A stretch of DNA of 64,000 bases. Source: Alligator mississippiensis (Eukaryota; Chordata; Crocodylia; Alligatoridae). A model generated the notes under the pieces. That model worked only from the letters and a program-made list of their open reading frames with translations, made no database searches and was not told the origin of the DNA. Made by a program: the position numbers and the translations under genes. How positions within the stretch are numbered: position 1 is the first letter of the stretch; every line of letters begins with the position of its first letter. This document shows, one piece after another, positions 41,871 to 53,955 of the stretch. The stretch covers positions 36,341,756-36,405,755 of the forward strand of contig NC_081832.1 in NCBI RefSeq assembly GCF_030867095.1. The letters are read 5' to 3'.

Positions 41871-42787
41871 AGTGTAATAGCTCTCACCCTCCCCCTATTC
41901 CAGGTACAATGTGACCTCCATTCCCTGCTCCACCTTAGCCAGACTTTTTTTCCCCAGATGTCACTGGTTCTTTCAGCTGCCACGTCTTGATTTTACTCCA
42001 TGTAGGAGAGAAGGACAGGGCTTATGGCTTTGCTGGACTACATGGTATGCTGCATTCTTAGCCTGGGTTTGCTTCTATCTGGTAAGCCCTCTGGGTTCTT
42101 TCTTCTTCAGGCCAGTTTCTTTCTCTTGAAGCTTCAATCTTCTAGAACAGGCCCAGCAGCAACCTGGCATTTCCTGCATCCTGTTAGGCTTCTCTGTTTT
42201 CCCCAGGCTTACCCCAGTCAGTTTCTATGGCTCTCTCTCTTTCCAGGCAGAGCCTGTCTGCCTCTCATGCTGCTGGGGCCCTTCCTTTATACTGTTCTCT
42301 GGGGCTTGGCCTCCAGCCCATGTGGCTTGTCCTTTCAGGGTACCAGAATCCTTTGCCTGTAGTGGGGATTGAAGGAATCCTGTTATACCTAGCCATATTC
42401 CAACTTAGTCTGTTTCTACATGTTCTAGAAAGATACTTTGCAGAACCTTATTAAAGAAATATGTCAGCTAAAAACAAGGACACAAAGTTGAGCAGGTGTA
42501 TAGGACTGCTGCGTGTGGAAAGCAGTGAGGAACCACAAGAGGTGTTTAAAAATCTTCCTTTTTTAATTACTATATAAGTTGAGTGAGGATGTAGACTGTA
42601 ATAACAAGACAAAGCTAAATTTGAACTAAAATCCTCTTTTGGTAACCACTGGAATCTGACATGGTCTTAGCCTTTACTGGTAGCATAAGATTTTTGGGAA
42701 AAAAATTTTAGTGGTCATGCATCGTATCACATTTCTGCACATCATATTGCAGGAGGAACTATATTATATTAGGGGCAGGATTTTAAG
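41871..42787. other. Unassigned intron sequence
   Basis: C/T-rich DNA with frames lacking recognisable domains. No splice-bounded coding exon was recognised. Confidence 0.5.
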
Positions 42788-43613
42788 AATGCTGGAGGTG
42801 CACCAATATATTGACTGCCTATTGGATCAGCACCAATAAAAAGGGAAATTACATTATCTGCTATTGGCTTATTTAGGTTGTTATAGCGAATAATGTTTAC
42901 CAATAATTATGCCTTCTGGCCAGGGCCCTGGACCACCTGGATTTCCTCTTCCCTGTGGAGTCAGGGCCCCTGGATGCCTGGGTTCTCTCAGGAAACTGCA
43001 GGTTTCCTCTTGCAGGCGGGCAGCATTCTAGCCTGCAGGGAGTCCTGCTTGGGGTTGCTGGGGGCGAGACGCAGGAGATGCCATGTGCACGTGGCTATGG
43101 AAGGGAAGGGGGGGTGGGGCGCTGGGGCTGGGGGTGTTGTCTAGCCAGGGTGGTGCATGGGACCTGCAGCTTGAGGCCAGGGCAGGGAGCAGGTTGGAGC
43201 CACGGGTGGCTCATCTAGGAGGTAGGGGAGGGGCAGTGGCTCCCTGCCACTGTGCACACCCCCTGGGGGGGGAGGGTGGCATGTTCCCCCCAGATTTGTA
43301 CGTGGGGTGGATGCAGGCTATCCGCTGTGGGCTCAGGGCTCTCTGCTCTCCTGCTTCTTCCCTCAGGAGTCCCACACCAGCCATGTGCCCCCTGCCAGCC
43401 TGGCTGCAGTGGGGGGGCAGGAAATTGTGCTTCAAGCACTCCTGCCACCATTTTTAAGCACCGGGAAGCTGATACGTGTGACTGCAGGAGGCTTCTGGAG
43501 CCTGCCAAAAAAAAAAAAAAAAAAAGCTTTAATGCCTTGCATTTTAAAGTAAATTGGTTATTGGATTGGCATTGGCTGATAAGGTTGCTTAATAATCTTT
43601 ATTGGCACACCCC
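42788..43613. mobile_element. Element with GGTGCACCRATA-type inverted ends
   Basis: Left end GGAGGTGCACCAATATAT and right end TATTGGCACACCCCTAG are inverted relatives of the ends at 18626 and 50995. The interior includes CTATTGGCTTATT / GGTTATTGGATTGG segments, a G/C-rich core whose 43195-43290 portion resembles 62740-62830, and an A-run (43507-43525). It has no coding capacity. Confidence 0.6.
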
Positions 43614-46067
43614 TAGTTAATGACAAGGATTCCTTCTGTGCATTTCATGAAGTGGGAACCTTGAAAATAGATGTACCAAGTTAACTCATTTAACTTTCTA
43701 ATGGTCATACTTCTCATGTCAGGATGTTCGTGGCCAGGTCTGGAGTCTCTTGGGGATTGAGTTGCCAACAACGGTCAAGAAGGGTGAGCAGAATCTAGGG
43801 ACAAGCTGGGTTAGGAAGCCAGGAGGTCAAGCAGGGAATGGAGTCGGAGAGCAAGCCAGGTTGAAAAGCCGTGAGATCAAGTAGAGAGTGGAAATAGAGA
43901 GCAAGACTCTTCCTGTTCCTGCACAGGGGGTTTATATGTGGGGCGTAAAGGGTCAGCTGACCCTGACCAGATGCTCTGGGGAGAGGGAGCGGGAAGAGTG
44001 GGGTTAGGTTCTCTGGGAGACTTTAAGCCAGCCTTCCCCAGTCTGGGTGGTCAGCCATAGGGTGGTAGGTCTTGTTTGCTCTTATGTACAAAGTTAAATT
44101 TTGGAAGTGAAAGCTTTGGCTGGGGAAAGAAACTACCTTTTTCCTAGGAGATGGGCTCCAGTGACATCTTCATATATGCAAGTAAACTGGTTGCTGGCTG
44201 CAGTGTAGTAAACATATGTTAATAAGGTGACTGTTACAGGACTACTTGTCACCTGATGTATAGTATTGAGGCTGCTGCTGTCATCTCAAAACCCATTCAG
44301 TACCTGTAGCCTTCATTCATCATCAGAATCTGATTCTACATTTTTGGAACAAAAATGACTTAGCCCCAGGATAGTGGTAGGTGGGTTCTCCCTCTCTGCC
44401 CAGTTTCTCTCAGTGTTCCCTGCCAGCCTGGGAGACGAATGCAGTAGGGAAACCTGCCTGAGGCTGTCACTGAAGCAGGCGGGAGCAGGTCTGGAGCTTC
44501 CCTCTGCCTCTGAGTCAATGAGGACAACAACAGTGGTGGGCAGGGCAGGGTTGGAGAACGTAGAGGATGTGCCTCTGAGCAAGGAAGGGAAGTGGGGAAA
44601 TGTTTACCTCGTGTGGTGACTTAAAAAAGAAAAAAAAGTCCCTGGCTGCTACTCCTGCAGTGTGTTTTTGGGAGATGGTGTCTGGAGTTAAGCAATTAGT
44701 TAATATCAATGATAATATCACCAAACAAACTTGGCAACACTCACTGCAGGCATATCGGGGCTAGGCTAGGCTAAGGGCTAGGCTCTTAGGTTTCAGTTTG
44801 AGTGCATCCAGGAAGCTCTACTGTAAATGTAATAAACTACCAGGGTTTTTCATGGGGCAGATATTAACATCAATACCTGTGAGACTCGAGCGCTAAATTG
44901 TCCCCAATGGCACTATGACATATGACAAGGCATCAGTCATTTTGAGCAGATTTGCCTTGCTATGGAGGCAGATAGATGAGAGAGACAAAGAGAAAGAGCT
45001 GTGACCTGATGTCACCAGGATCCATTCTTTCCTCTCACAACTGTTCGCTACATCTGCAGTTGAACATGCAGATCTCAATTTGGCCTCTTTCGTTATCTCT
45101 GGATTTACCAATGACTTCCTTTTTAACTGGAAGACTGTCATCTTCGTGTCAGGGGACTGCTGCCACTGCTGTGTAAGTGAATGAGTTAGAGACCATACTC
45201 ATGGACTGCTGAGGTTGCTTACTGCTCCATAGTACAGTTTATTGTTAGTTCTTTTCATTCATTGTCTGCCTGTATTTACTGAACCTGGTGGTTACAATAG
45301 TAACACTGTCAAGGTTAGATTGAGCTTCTATAGCTGGAGAACACAGGAAAGCCTAACAAATAATTAATTTCCCTTCATGTGTCATTACTTTGCACTTGTC
45401 ACCATCTATTTTTTTGTTGGCCATTGTACTGCCAGTCACCTATTTTGTGAGTTGTTCATATTAAGGGTAGTGCGTAAGGAACTCAAATTATAGATCAGGA
45501 CCCCGTTTTTCTGGGGTTCTGCAAACAAAATTAAAAAATGGTTCCTACCTTGAGGAGTTTGAAGTTACTTAGTCTGCTCTCTCTTGACATTGCCTTGAAT
45601 GGTGTTTAGCATGGTGCTGCCACTACTGGCCAAGTTGCTTTTTTTTTTTTCCAGAACTTGCTGGGACTTGATCCCAGTTGAACAACTTAACTGTTCCCTT
45701 CTTTATACTGTCTTGTTCCTTCCTTTATATTGCATCTAAATTGCATTGTGTCGAGCTGGATGTTCCCAAAACTGCCATATCTTTAAATGAGCTCGTCCCC
45801 AAGCATTTGTGTGGATATGACCCCCCTGGTAAGTTAAATTCTGTGGTATTTCATAAAAGGGAAGCTGCCAGCATTAGAACTCTGCCCTCAGAATTCATTG
45901 CAACACAGTCTCTGTTATTGGAGAGGCCAGAGTGTTATGCATTCTTAGTAATGAACCTTTGCAGTGTGGGACCACACTGTGAGATTCAGCCAAGCACAAA
46001 CTTGGCTCTCCTCACTGCTGGCATACCTTGTAACACTGAAAATACAGCAGGAGGTTTCAGGCGCTTA
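43614..46067. other. Unassigned intron sequence
   Basis: 43740-43900 has imperfect repeats around GCAAGCCAGGTTG-AAAGCC-GAGGTCAAG. A minus-strand TATA-like TTTATATG lies at 43931. A 149-codon frame (45678-46127) runs into the hairpin MITE and has no recognisable domain. No exon was recognised. Confidence 0.45.
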
Positions 46068-46330
46068 GGGTGCCTATACACACTCTCTGGGATTTTGCAG
46101 GGGGGGGGAGGGGTACATTTTAATTAGAGCAGCTCTTGGTAGCTTCTGTAATTAAAACACTGCACTGTCTTGTGTATTCAGTATCCCACATTTCAAAATG
46201 GTGGTGGAGAGTGCTTTAACTAAAGTTCTTTTGATGAGCTTTAGTTAAAGCACCCCTGCTGCCGTTTTGAAATGTGGGACGCTGAATACGTGAGATACTG
46301 CAGCACATTGGAGTATGTGTATAGGCATTC
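46068..46330. mobile_element. Hairpin MITE with TTA target duplication (Harbinger-like)
   Basis: A 263-bp element with ends GGGTGCCTATACACAC and GTGTATAGGCATTC, flanked by TTA on both sides (46065-46067 and 46331-46333). Almost the whole sequence folds into one long hairpin: CCCACATTTCAAAATGG and GTGCTTTAACTAAAG pair with their complements across a short loop near 46227-46240. The TTA duplication suits PIF/Harbinger elements. Confidence 0.7.
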
Positions 46331-46443
46331 TTAGGTTTTAGTTTGAAAGTATCTAGGAAACTCTGTTGTAAACTTATTCAACTATCATTTTCTTGGGGAA
46401 GCACATTTTAAAATGTCATTTTTATCATATCCTTCTGTTTCAG

Positions 46444-46492
46444 CGTCACTGGTTTGCTACTCTGAAGATTACGTGGCTCCATATCTGTTGCC
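46444..46492 (+). other. NDRG3: NDRG3 exon 2, 5' untranslated part
   Basis: The acceptor is a pyrimidine-rich tract ending TTCTGTTTCAG at 46443. The 49 nt between acceptor and ATG form the last part of the 5' UTR. Confidence 0.8.
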
Positions 46493-46549
46493 ATGGATGA
46501 ACTTCAGGATGTTCAGCTGACAGAGATCAAACCCCTCTTGAATGATAAG
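46493..46549 (+). CDS. NDRG3: NDRG3 first coding exon (coding part of exon 2)
   Basis: The exon encodes MDELQDVQLTEIKPLLNDK (19 codons) from the ATG in GCCATGG, a good Kozak context, to the donor AAG|GTAACA. From memory, this equals the N-terminus of vertebrate NDRG3, a member of the NDRG family with an alpha/beta-hydrolase-like fold that lacks hydrolase activity. NDRG3 is cytosolic and linked to lactate and hypoxia signalling. The family's N-terminal segment precedes the fold. The exon ends in phase 0 and continues in phase in the exon at 59220. The 12.7-kb intron between them is filled with mobile elements. The real transcript start is probably in the CpG island at 11.6-12.5 kb. Confidence 0.93.
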
Positions 46550-46704
46550 GTAACATTTACTGCCCCTTGACTCAGCCTGGAGGACCATAGCTAACTATCT
46601 CTGTGTAGCCAGCAAGAACCATGGGCTGATAGAAATGTCTAGTAAGTCCATCCTCGAATGATAAAATACATTCTGGATAACAAATTCTTTCTCTTGACTT
46701 AGTT
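46550..46704 (+). other. Start of NDRG3 intron 2
   Basis: Sequence between the exon 2 donor (GTAACA) and the next transposon. No further feature was seen. Confidence 0.6.
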
Positions 46705-47044
46705 CAGGGGCGGGCAATTATTTTGGGTGGAGGGCTGCTTACCTGGTTTTAGCAAGCTGCCGCATGGGTAGCCCTGCCCCTTGACAGGTGCCCTGCCCCC
46801 TGGTCACCATCTTGGGACCAATGTCCTAATGTCTTGGGACCAGTGTCCCAGGGCCAGCACTGGTGGGGCGCAGGCTGGCAGGGGTCTGTGTAACTGGGCT
46901 GAGGGGTCCACTCGCCAACCACATCCCCCCCCAGCTGCCCTGTACGGATAAAGGAGTAACAAAAAAAATAATAAAGGACCAAAATCTTGCATATGTTTCA
47001 CTCAGTTTGATTGGATTGCGGGAAGTTGGATTAGTACTGACACT

Positions 47045-47245
47045 AGGACAGAGCTGCAACCCAGCTGTGGTACACTGGGACAGCTGAGACCAACCAAGAT
47101 TGCTGCATGTATGTCATGCTAGAGCAGAGCGGAGACCTGGGAAGCTCACTGCATGCCACACCAGGGCAGAGTTGAAACCCAGCAGGCTTCCTGTATGCAT
47201 GCCACACCAGGGCAAAGCTGAAACCCAGTGGGCCTGCTGCATGCT
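47045..47245. repeat. Imperfect tandem repeat, about 42-46-bp units
   Basis: Units containing GGGCAGAG(C/T)TGAAACCCAG followed by CTGCATGCCACACCA recur about four times. Confidence 0.6.
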
Positions 47246-47980
47246 AAGCACTAAAAGCCAGCTGTCTATGCTCATTAGCAGTTAGTTGACTTTTAACCAT
47301 TCTCCTTGAACCAGTGGCAAGCCAGCCAAGTACATGGAGTGCTAGAGCAAGCAGCAAACTGGTGAGCTGCATGTGGGTGCTCAGAGTGGTCAGGGTATGC
47401 TGGGATTGCATCCTTGAGAGTGGCGGGGAGTGTTGGCTTGGGGCCAGCACCACCCCACAGAGAAACTGAATTTAGGAGGGTTGAAAGTTTGCCCACGGAG
47501 CAAAGCATTGGAAAGGTCTGGGAATGGCGCATCCAGGGATGCTGAAGGAATGAAAGTAGATCTTTTTATCTCCATGGAACAAACTAATAGTACCATGGCC
47601 CAGTCTGAAGATGACACACCTCCTGTCTATATAGCTGAACAATGGTGTTCAAACAGTATAGTGACATCACCCTTGTGTAAGGCCGATGACAAGAGGGGGA
47701 ATAATGTAGCAGAAAGCCCCCTTTTTCTCTTGCCTGCATTTGCTCTCCCCTCTTTGGATATGTTTCTCTTCTTCTACCTTTTCTTCCTTCCTCTTTCTTT
47801 CAGTATAAGATAAAGAATTGTGTTTTAAAGTTTGTATGTGTGTGTTTTGTATCTCCCCTTGTATTTTGGTATTTTTATCTATTTGTGTGCCATGGCATTA
47901 CTCTTGTAGCTTATATTTTATACTCCTCACCTTTTAACTAAATATGTTTAGTTTCAGAAGTAAGTTATACACTGTAACAA

Positions 47981-48755
47981 TGTTAACAAGGGCAGGAGTC
48001 AAACTGCCGCTTCCCTGTATCAGGCGGGCCCCTGAAAGAGTGAGTGAATTGGTGATTGAATACGTAACACAGTAGCAGGCAGCAATTAACACCTAGGAAA
48101 ACCGCAGATCAACCAAGGGAAGATATCAATAGGAGACAACGTAGCAACCGGGAATTCTCTAAACTTCACTGTTCAAGGGCTAGAAGCCCTGGTCTGAGTT
48201 AATCAACGCCAGGGACCAACTGTTGGGCTGAATATCTCCAGATTGACTGCTCACAGAGCCCTATTCAAAATTCATCAACAGACTCCCAAACCTGCAAGTA
48301 CATGCAGATGATCCCTGGGGCTGACAGATGCTATCCAGTAGCCACCGAGGGGGAAGTCCCACGAGGGTCAATGACCCCTGGATTGGGCAAACCTGAAAAC
48401 TGGGGAGTCACCAAAGTCTGCCAAGGACAGATAAAAAGCAGTGAAAAGTGACCCTCAGTGCCGCCCTCTTCATCTCCAACTTGACCAGCACCCGACCTGT
48501 CCAGCCAGAAGGACCAGCCGGCGACCCCCTTCTGGAGAATAACACCACACTGGAAGAAGCCTCAACTGGCCATCGATGGCAGACTCCAGCGCCTGTGGGA
48601 TAGGTATACCTGACTCTTGTAGCTCGCTAGCGTGTGTGTGGGGGGGGGAGGGACCAGCTCCAAGGCTTATGATTTGACTTCATTACAGTGTTTCAATCCG
48701 CCTAATAAACCAGAATTTTAAGGATCCCGAGTTGGACATTTTGTAGCCAGCAACA
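47981..48755 (+). mobile_element. Probable solo LTR (plus orientation)
   Basis: Ends TGTTAACAAG and CAGCAACA give TGTT...AACA inverted tips. An ATAAAAAG TATA-like box at 48431 and an AATAAA signal at 48704-48709 lie in the right order and spacing. No matching internal region or second LTR was seen, and a target duplication could not be identified, so the boundaries are provisional. Confidence 0.5.
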
Positions 48756-49225
48756 GTGGTCAGACTTGCTTCCTAGCAACCCTAGCAATGGCTGCTCCTT
48801 CCAGTGGCTACTGCTGCCGGAACTAGCCCTAGTGCCCAGGCACCCCGACCCATCTGCCTCACTGGGATTGTGGGACTGGGGCAGAGCTGCAACCCAATCG
48901 CCTCATGCCCCTGCCCATGGAACTGGTGCCCATCAGGGATGTACGGGCAGCAGATTGCAGCTCTGCTCCAGGCCCTGGCCCCCCACTGTCACTACCCTGC
49001 CATCCTGCTCTGTGTTCCCAGGCTCACCTGCCCATCCCGCTCCTGGATGCTTCTCCCTGCCCACCCATGACCCCATCCCAGCCGCCTAGCTGAGTGCAGA
49101 GTACAGCTACCTAGGAAGTTTTAGTGAGCTGTTTTTGGGGGGAGACAGGGCAGGTACTGACCCAGCCCACAACAGCTCACCAAAACTCTAAGTGGCCCTC
49201 TGGCCCAAATAATTGCCCACCCCTG

Positions 49226-49749
49226 GTTTAGAGGGCAGTTGGTACAGGTTAACACCTTGTTTGAAGTGCCATAATGGTGGTTTAAAAGTAACCTGTTATA
49301 CCACCCTTACATTCTAGTGATATACCAATGAAGTAATCTGTCTGCGTTTGTCATCCCTGTGCCAGTGCCCATGAGAAGTTTCAGCCCAACGTGGAAAAAG
49401 TTTACATGTTGGAAGTGGAGTTAGCAACTTGGTAGGATGCATAGAGTTAATAACCTCACACAAAGTTGTAGGCTGTGCAGAACAATTCCCTAAATAATGA
49501 CGTTGGGTTTCATGCTGTTAGGGCAGAAAATGATATAGCTCCCAAGAGAATCTCCATTCTTTAATGCCCTTCAGGTGTGGGCGAACTTTTTGATTCTGAT
49601 ACTAAGGCAGTAAGTACATTGTGCTTGGTTCACCCTTCAAGTTACACCATGATTTTTAGCGCGGTTTCAGACACCTAACTTATTGGGGTCAGTTACAGAA
49701 AGTACAATTAGAATGAGAAGAAATGGGTGGAACAGGCAATGCTTTAAAG
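49226..49749. other. Unassigned intron sequence
   Basis: Nothing recognisable. The last 8 bases (CTTTAAAG) are the target site of the next element. Confidence 0.5.
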
Positions 49750-50055
49750 CAGGGGTCAGCAACCCCCGGCACGCATGCAGAGTATGGCATGCAAAGCCAT
49801 TTTGCTCGGCACGCCACTGCCACCCCAGGCTCTAAGCAGCTCTAAGCAGCTGCTGCCAGCCACGGAGCCCAGGATGCTCCCAGCAGGCGGCTGGGAGCCC
49901 TGCTGCAAGCAGACTGGTCTCCTTGGGCAGTCTGTAGCTGAGAGGCTGCAAACAGCTACTCTGGGCTCTGGCTTGTCGGCATTCCAGCACCTTCTTCCAA
50001 GGTAGACATTGTGATTTTTTTCGACACTCTGGCCAAAAAACGTTGCCTACCCCTG
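49750..50055. mobile_element. Intact short hAT MITE (GCAACCCCC family)
   Basis: Ends CAGGGGTCAGCAACCCC and GTTGCCTACCCCTG. The flanks CTTTAAAG (49742-49749) and CTTTAGAT (50056-50063) match at 6 of 8. The body includes a duplicated CTCTAAGCAG and a CACCTT-CAAGGTAGACATTGTG segment shared with 11300-11340. It is the short complete form of the split element at 2759-11363. Confidence 0.8.
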
Positions 50056-50199
50056 CTTTAGATCTATGATTGCTGTCTCTGTCTGACAGTGCTTTAGAGC
50101 TGTGATAAATCAGGAGCTTTGCTCCTTATGCCCCTTTTTGAACTTCTCCTTTAGCTATAGTGAGCATTGCCTTTTTTCTTTTGCTCCTTCCCCCTGCAG

Positions 50200-50280
50200 G
50201 CCCTCCATGGTATTGTTCGTCCAACAATGAAATGCCTTAAGGAAGTCTTGACGAAGGCTCAGCTGAACTGTTCTTGGTAG
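50200..50280 (+). other. Orphan exon-like sequence
   Basis: A strong acceptor (CCTTTTTTCTTTTGCTCC...CCCCCTGCAG) precedes an 81-nt open frame, ALHGIVRPTMKCLKEVLTKA and six more codons, closed by TAG. There is no good downstream donor. It could be an unused alternative terminal exon, a fossil exon or chance. No known protein was recognised. Confidence 0.25.
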
Positions 50281-50994
50281 CTTGAATGCTTAGAGTTAAT
50301 GGAGGAATGCCCTTTTAAATAAACAGAGCATGCAGAGGTACTATGCTGCAAGTGGCCACTTTTCCTTTGTTGTGTAAGCAGACAGCCCTCTCCTCTGCAG
50401 CTGGGACTTCAGTTGCCTATGTAAATGCAATAGCAAAACCCAACAAATTACAATACAACTGTCAGGGCTTTTGGATGTGGCTTCTCCCTGGTTTGGGAGA
50501 TGTTGAACCTTTCCCTATTTGGGAGAAGAAGGTACGGTAGAATTTAAATGGAGACAGGCAACTTAATATTCATGTTTTGAAAGTAGTGGGGCTGACTGGA
50601 AAATAGAAAACTGCCACAGTTTTGGCATCTCCAGAGCCCCATTTTTTTTTCCTGAAATCTCAAGGTAACATGCAGAGGTTGTAAAAAGGTTATTATTTAA
50701 ACAACCTAGGAACTTTTTTTCTGTTTGGATGTAAATTTGCCCTGCAGTTATTACAGGAATGTGGTATTTACTAAATTGATTAGTCTCCTCCCATTGCACC
50801 CCAGTGAACTTTGACAAAGATTAAGCAGCATAAACGTAGAAGAGAATCCTCTCTTTGAAAATGATGCTTCTAACAAGTATGTTCCTTCAAATCCACTATG
50901 TTCCTTTTTACCTGCATACTGAAGGTGATGTGAAAATCTGTAGCTCTTACCATAGTTTGTATCCTTTGACCTTTAATCTCAGAGATCTTGATAA
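50281..50994. other. Unassigned intron sequence
   Basis: A/T-rich DNA with no recognised exon. Confidence 0.5.
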
Positions 50995-51784
50995 CTAGAG
51001 GTGCGCTGATAGAGATTTGGGGGGCCAATACTGATATTTAAAGAGGCATATCGGCCGATACTGATCCAATACAGCTTCCTCCAGGTGGCAAGTCTGGTGT
51101 GGTGGAAGAGGAGGGGGGAGGGAAGAGGTGTGGTGGTAGGGGACAGATCAGTGCTCCCTGCAGTGAGGGATGGGGCAGGGGCAGGGGCAGGCACTGCCCA
51201 GCTGGGCGGGGGGGGGATGCAGGATGGAGGCGTGGGTCATGGGGTAGGGACAGCTGCTGCTGCTGCTGCTTGCACCCTGGGAGGGCAAGGGCGTATACCC
51301 CCAGGTGTGTGTGGCTCAGAGCAGGCTGCAGCTGCAGGGTGGAGCTGGCACTTCATGGGGCTTTTCTTACCAGGGACTGAGCTCGAAATGGGCTCCGGCA
51401 GCTCTGGGAGGAGGCTGCAACCACCCCAAATTTTGCCACAGTTCCGGTCCCAGCCACGCAGCACCACAGCCCCAGATTTTTCTGGTGCTTGGGTGGAGGT
51501 GGGGTGTTCAGCCAGGGCTGCACCATGCAGCGGCATGGGACTGGGAGCAGAATTGTGGCAAAATTTGGGATGGCTGTCCCCCACCCACCCCAGCTGGGCA
51601 ATGCCTGTGCCTGCCCCTGCCCCCTCCCTCACCATGGGGGGAGTTGATCTGCGCTGCAGTTGCACACAGCATGGGCATTTATCAGCCAAATTAGCAGCCC
51701 CATTGGGCTAGCTGATATCCGATATAGACGGTTTTCTTCATGTCGGTACTGATCCAATATCGAACCAATGTATTGGCACTTCTG
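50995..51784. mobile_element. Element with GGTGCRCYGATA-type inverted ends
   Basis: The left end CTAGAGGTGCGCTGATAG and the right end TGTATTGGCACTTCTG are mutated inverted repeats of the family at 18626 and 42788. Flanks CTTGATAA (50987-50994) and CTTGAGAC (51785-51792) match at 6 of 8. Subterminal GGCCGATACTGATCCAATA and GGTACTGATCCAATATCG form a second inverted or direct pair, and the core holds an inverted pair (CCCCAAATTTTGCCACA and TTGTGGCAAAATTTGGG). The long frames here are artefacts. Confidence 0.65.
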
Positions 51785-53756
51785 CTTGAGACCAAAAATC
51801 AGAGCAGCATGAGCAGGTAGTGAAGATGGTTTGCATGGCAGTCAAGAATGCTACATTGAGTACAGAAGAACTGGTTGTTCTGTTACACATTCTGGAGTGC
51901 AGTGGTGATTCTGTAGTCTAGAGGTTAAACTTTGCTACCTTTTGTCTTTCCCTCTGCTTCTGTCCCTGTCCTGTAGCATGTCGTCTTTTCCCAATCTGTT
52001 CCCACCCCTCTGTATTTGAATCAAGTTGCTTACTTCTCTTTGTTGCTGAAGGCCTTGTTAGACAGAATTTTGGGTAGCTCCTGGAGCTCTTAATCCCTGG
52101 ATTGTGCACACGTTAACATGTGAAAATGGTTTTAAGCACTCGTTATGCAGCTTAGTTATGCCACTTCAGAGCAGGATTAGCTTTGATCCATGCTAAATGG
52201 ATCCAAGCAGTGCTAGATTATACCTAGTGTAAACACCCCACCTGCCTCTGTCTCCAACACCCAGATTTCTTCTCGCTGCCTCCCCCATCCCTTGCTTACT
52301 TGTAGTTGCCTGTGGTGTCTGTCCCAAGAGGCAGGGAAGAATTAAATTGGCTGCCCAGGTTGTGGTGGTGGTGGTGGTGCTGCTGCTTCCTGGGCCAGAA
52401 GAGTAGCAGCCCAGCATCAGCAGTGGCAAGGCAGGGAGTTTAACTCTTCCCTGCCTGCTCCCCTGGGACAGTGCAAGCAGTCCCAAATAAGTAATGCCCC
52501 AGAGGCAGGGAAGGGGGGTGGGGAGGAGGAAGGGAGAGCCCTGGGGGCACAGAGAAACCTGGAATGGGAGTGGGAGGGGGGCAGAATGTGTACCTTTCAG
52601 TTTTCCAGGCCCCTGCTAGCCTTCAGTGTTACTGCTCCAAACTTGAGCTAGCGCTAAACACCCATCAACTTTAGTGTGGCTCAGTATAAGGTGTAACAAG
52701 GCCCTAAAGTACTACCAGTAAAGAAAGCATTGAGAAACACTGAAACATGAAAAACAGTCCCTGAAGCTCTGGCTTAGATTATGCCTAGTTCCTGTCAAAT
52801 GCTAAAAACAGACAATGGGTTTGATAGAGTCCTGATTAGATAGGGATCTGAATGAACCAAAACAGACGGGACCCAACGATTTACACACTAGGCTTAAATT
52901 GCAAGCAAGTCAAATCAGCTGGTACTGTTTGGAGGTAGAGTGTTAATTCAAAAAATTCATAGGTACTTAATGTGGGACAGTAGGCTTATCTGTTTGTAAG
53001 ATCTGGGGTTTGCTGAGAGACAAGGCACTTAACTGCAAACCAAGCTGGTTGTCTGTTTTAGCCAAATCTGCAGAAAAAATTGCTGCTAACTTTTCACACC
53101 CCTCTACTGACCACATATAAAGAGCAAGTTTCAGAAGCTTACAATTTAACCAAATCTGAGTTGATTTTTTCAGATCAGAAAAAGACACCTGCCTGACCCC
53201 AGGACAATATACCTGCCAAATTCTGAGTTTTTCCTCCAGAGCATAGAGGCAGTAGAAAATCTGACAAAATGACTGTTTTGTATTTTAGGGTGACCAGAAC
53301 ATCACCCCTTGCCCACAATATTTACTCTTAGAAATTACAGAGTTGTTTTAGCTAAAACTTTTATTAAAAAAAAAAAAAATATTAAGCCTGTAGGTAGACA
53401 TCTTCAGCCTGACTAATATAGTTTGGAAAACTCAAATGAGCAATTTTAAGTGCCCTTTAAGAGAAAATGTTAGCAAGCTTAAATTTAGGTGTTGCTACCA
53501 ACTCTGCCTCTAATTAGAAAAAATAAAGAACTGATTTTCTTAGTCTGTAATAGATTTTATAATAGAGGGCGCTCTAATCCTGCAGACAAAGGCATTCTAA
53601 GATCTCCTAGCTAGAAACTGAAGCTAAGACCAATTCACGCTAAAAACAAGGTGCATCTTTTTAATGTGAGTATTATTAACCACTGTAATAATTGAACAAA
53701 GGGTTTGGTAAGTTGTCTGTAACTTGAAGTCATCAAGCCTGAATATTTTTCTAAAT
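51785..53756. other. Unassigned intron sequence
   Basis: Contains a (GGT)n tract (52361-52377), purine-rich DNA near 52500-52590 and an A-run (53368-53381). No coding exon was recognised. Confidence 0.45.
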
Positions 53757-53955
53757 CAATGATTCTCAACCCCTATTCAACCACACCTCAGGGTGCCACA
53801 AGATCCTTTTAAACCTGCCATGGAGTGCAGCCCAATATTACCACTGTTAGGTGCATGAACAGCTTCACATGATTCACTAGATAAAACAGAAATTTCAAAT
53901 AGAAATCCAAATAGGAAGCCTTCTGACCTGCTTTGGTTTTTCAGAGGTTTGTGCA
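53757..53955. mobile_element. hAT relic, family of 24600-24775
   Basis: Begins ATGATTCTCAACCCC and shares ACTGTTAGGTGCATGAACA and TTCTGACCTGCTTTGG with the 24600 copy. The right terminus is not visible. Confidence 0.45.

Larger units (their letters stand above)
46705..49225. mobile_element. hAT-like element with internal LTR insertion
   Basis: Left terminus CAGGGGCGGGCAATTATTTTGG and right terminus CCAAATAATTGCCCACCCCTG are near-perfect inverted repeats over 20 bp. Flanks ACTTAGTT and GTTTAGAG share only the central TTAG. Sequence repeated on both sides of the LTR (GGGCAGAGCTGCAACCCA near 47050 and 48870) supports one host element. Copy A at 28488 shares the left end. No transposase was recognised. 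Confidence 0.7.

Noticed and set aside
43718..44236. Possible minus-strand LTR (TGTCAGG...TGTTACA with TATA at 43931)
   Set aside because: No polyadenylation signal on the minus strand downstream of the TATA box, and no target duplication. The internal AAGCC-GAGGTCAAG repeats alone are not enough.
45678..46127. 149-codon frame MNNLTVPFFILSCSF...
   Set aside because: It begins with a hydrophobic stretch but runs into the hairpin MITE, lacks splice context and matches no family I know. Probably chance.
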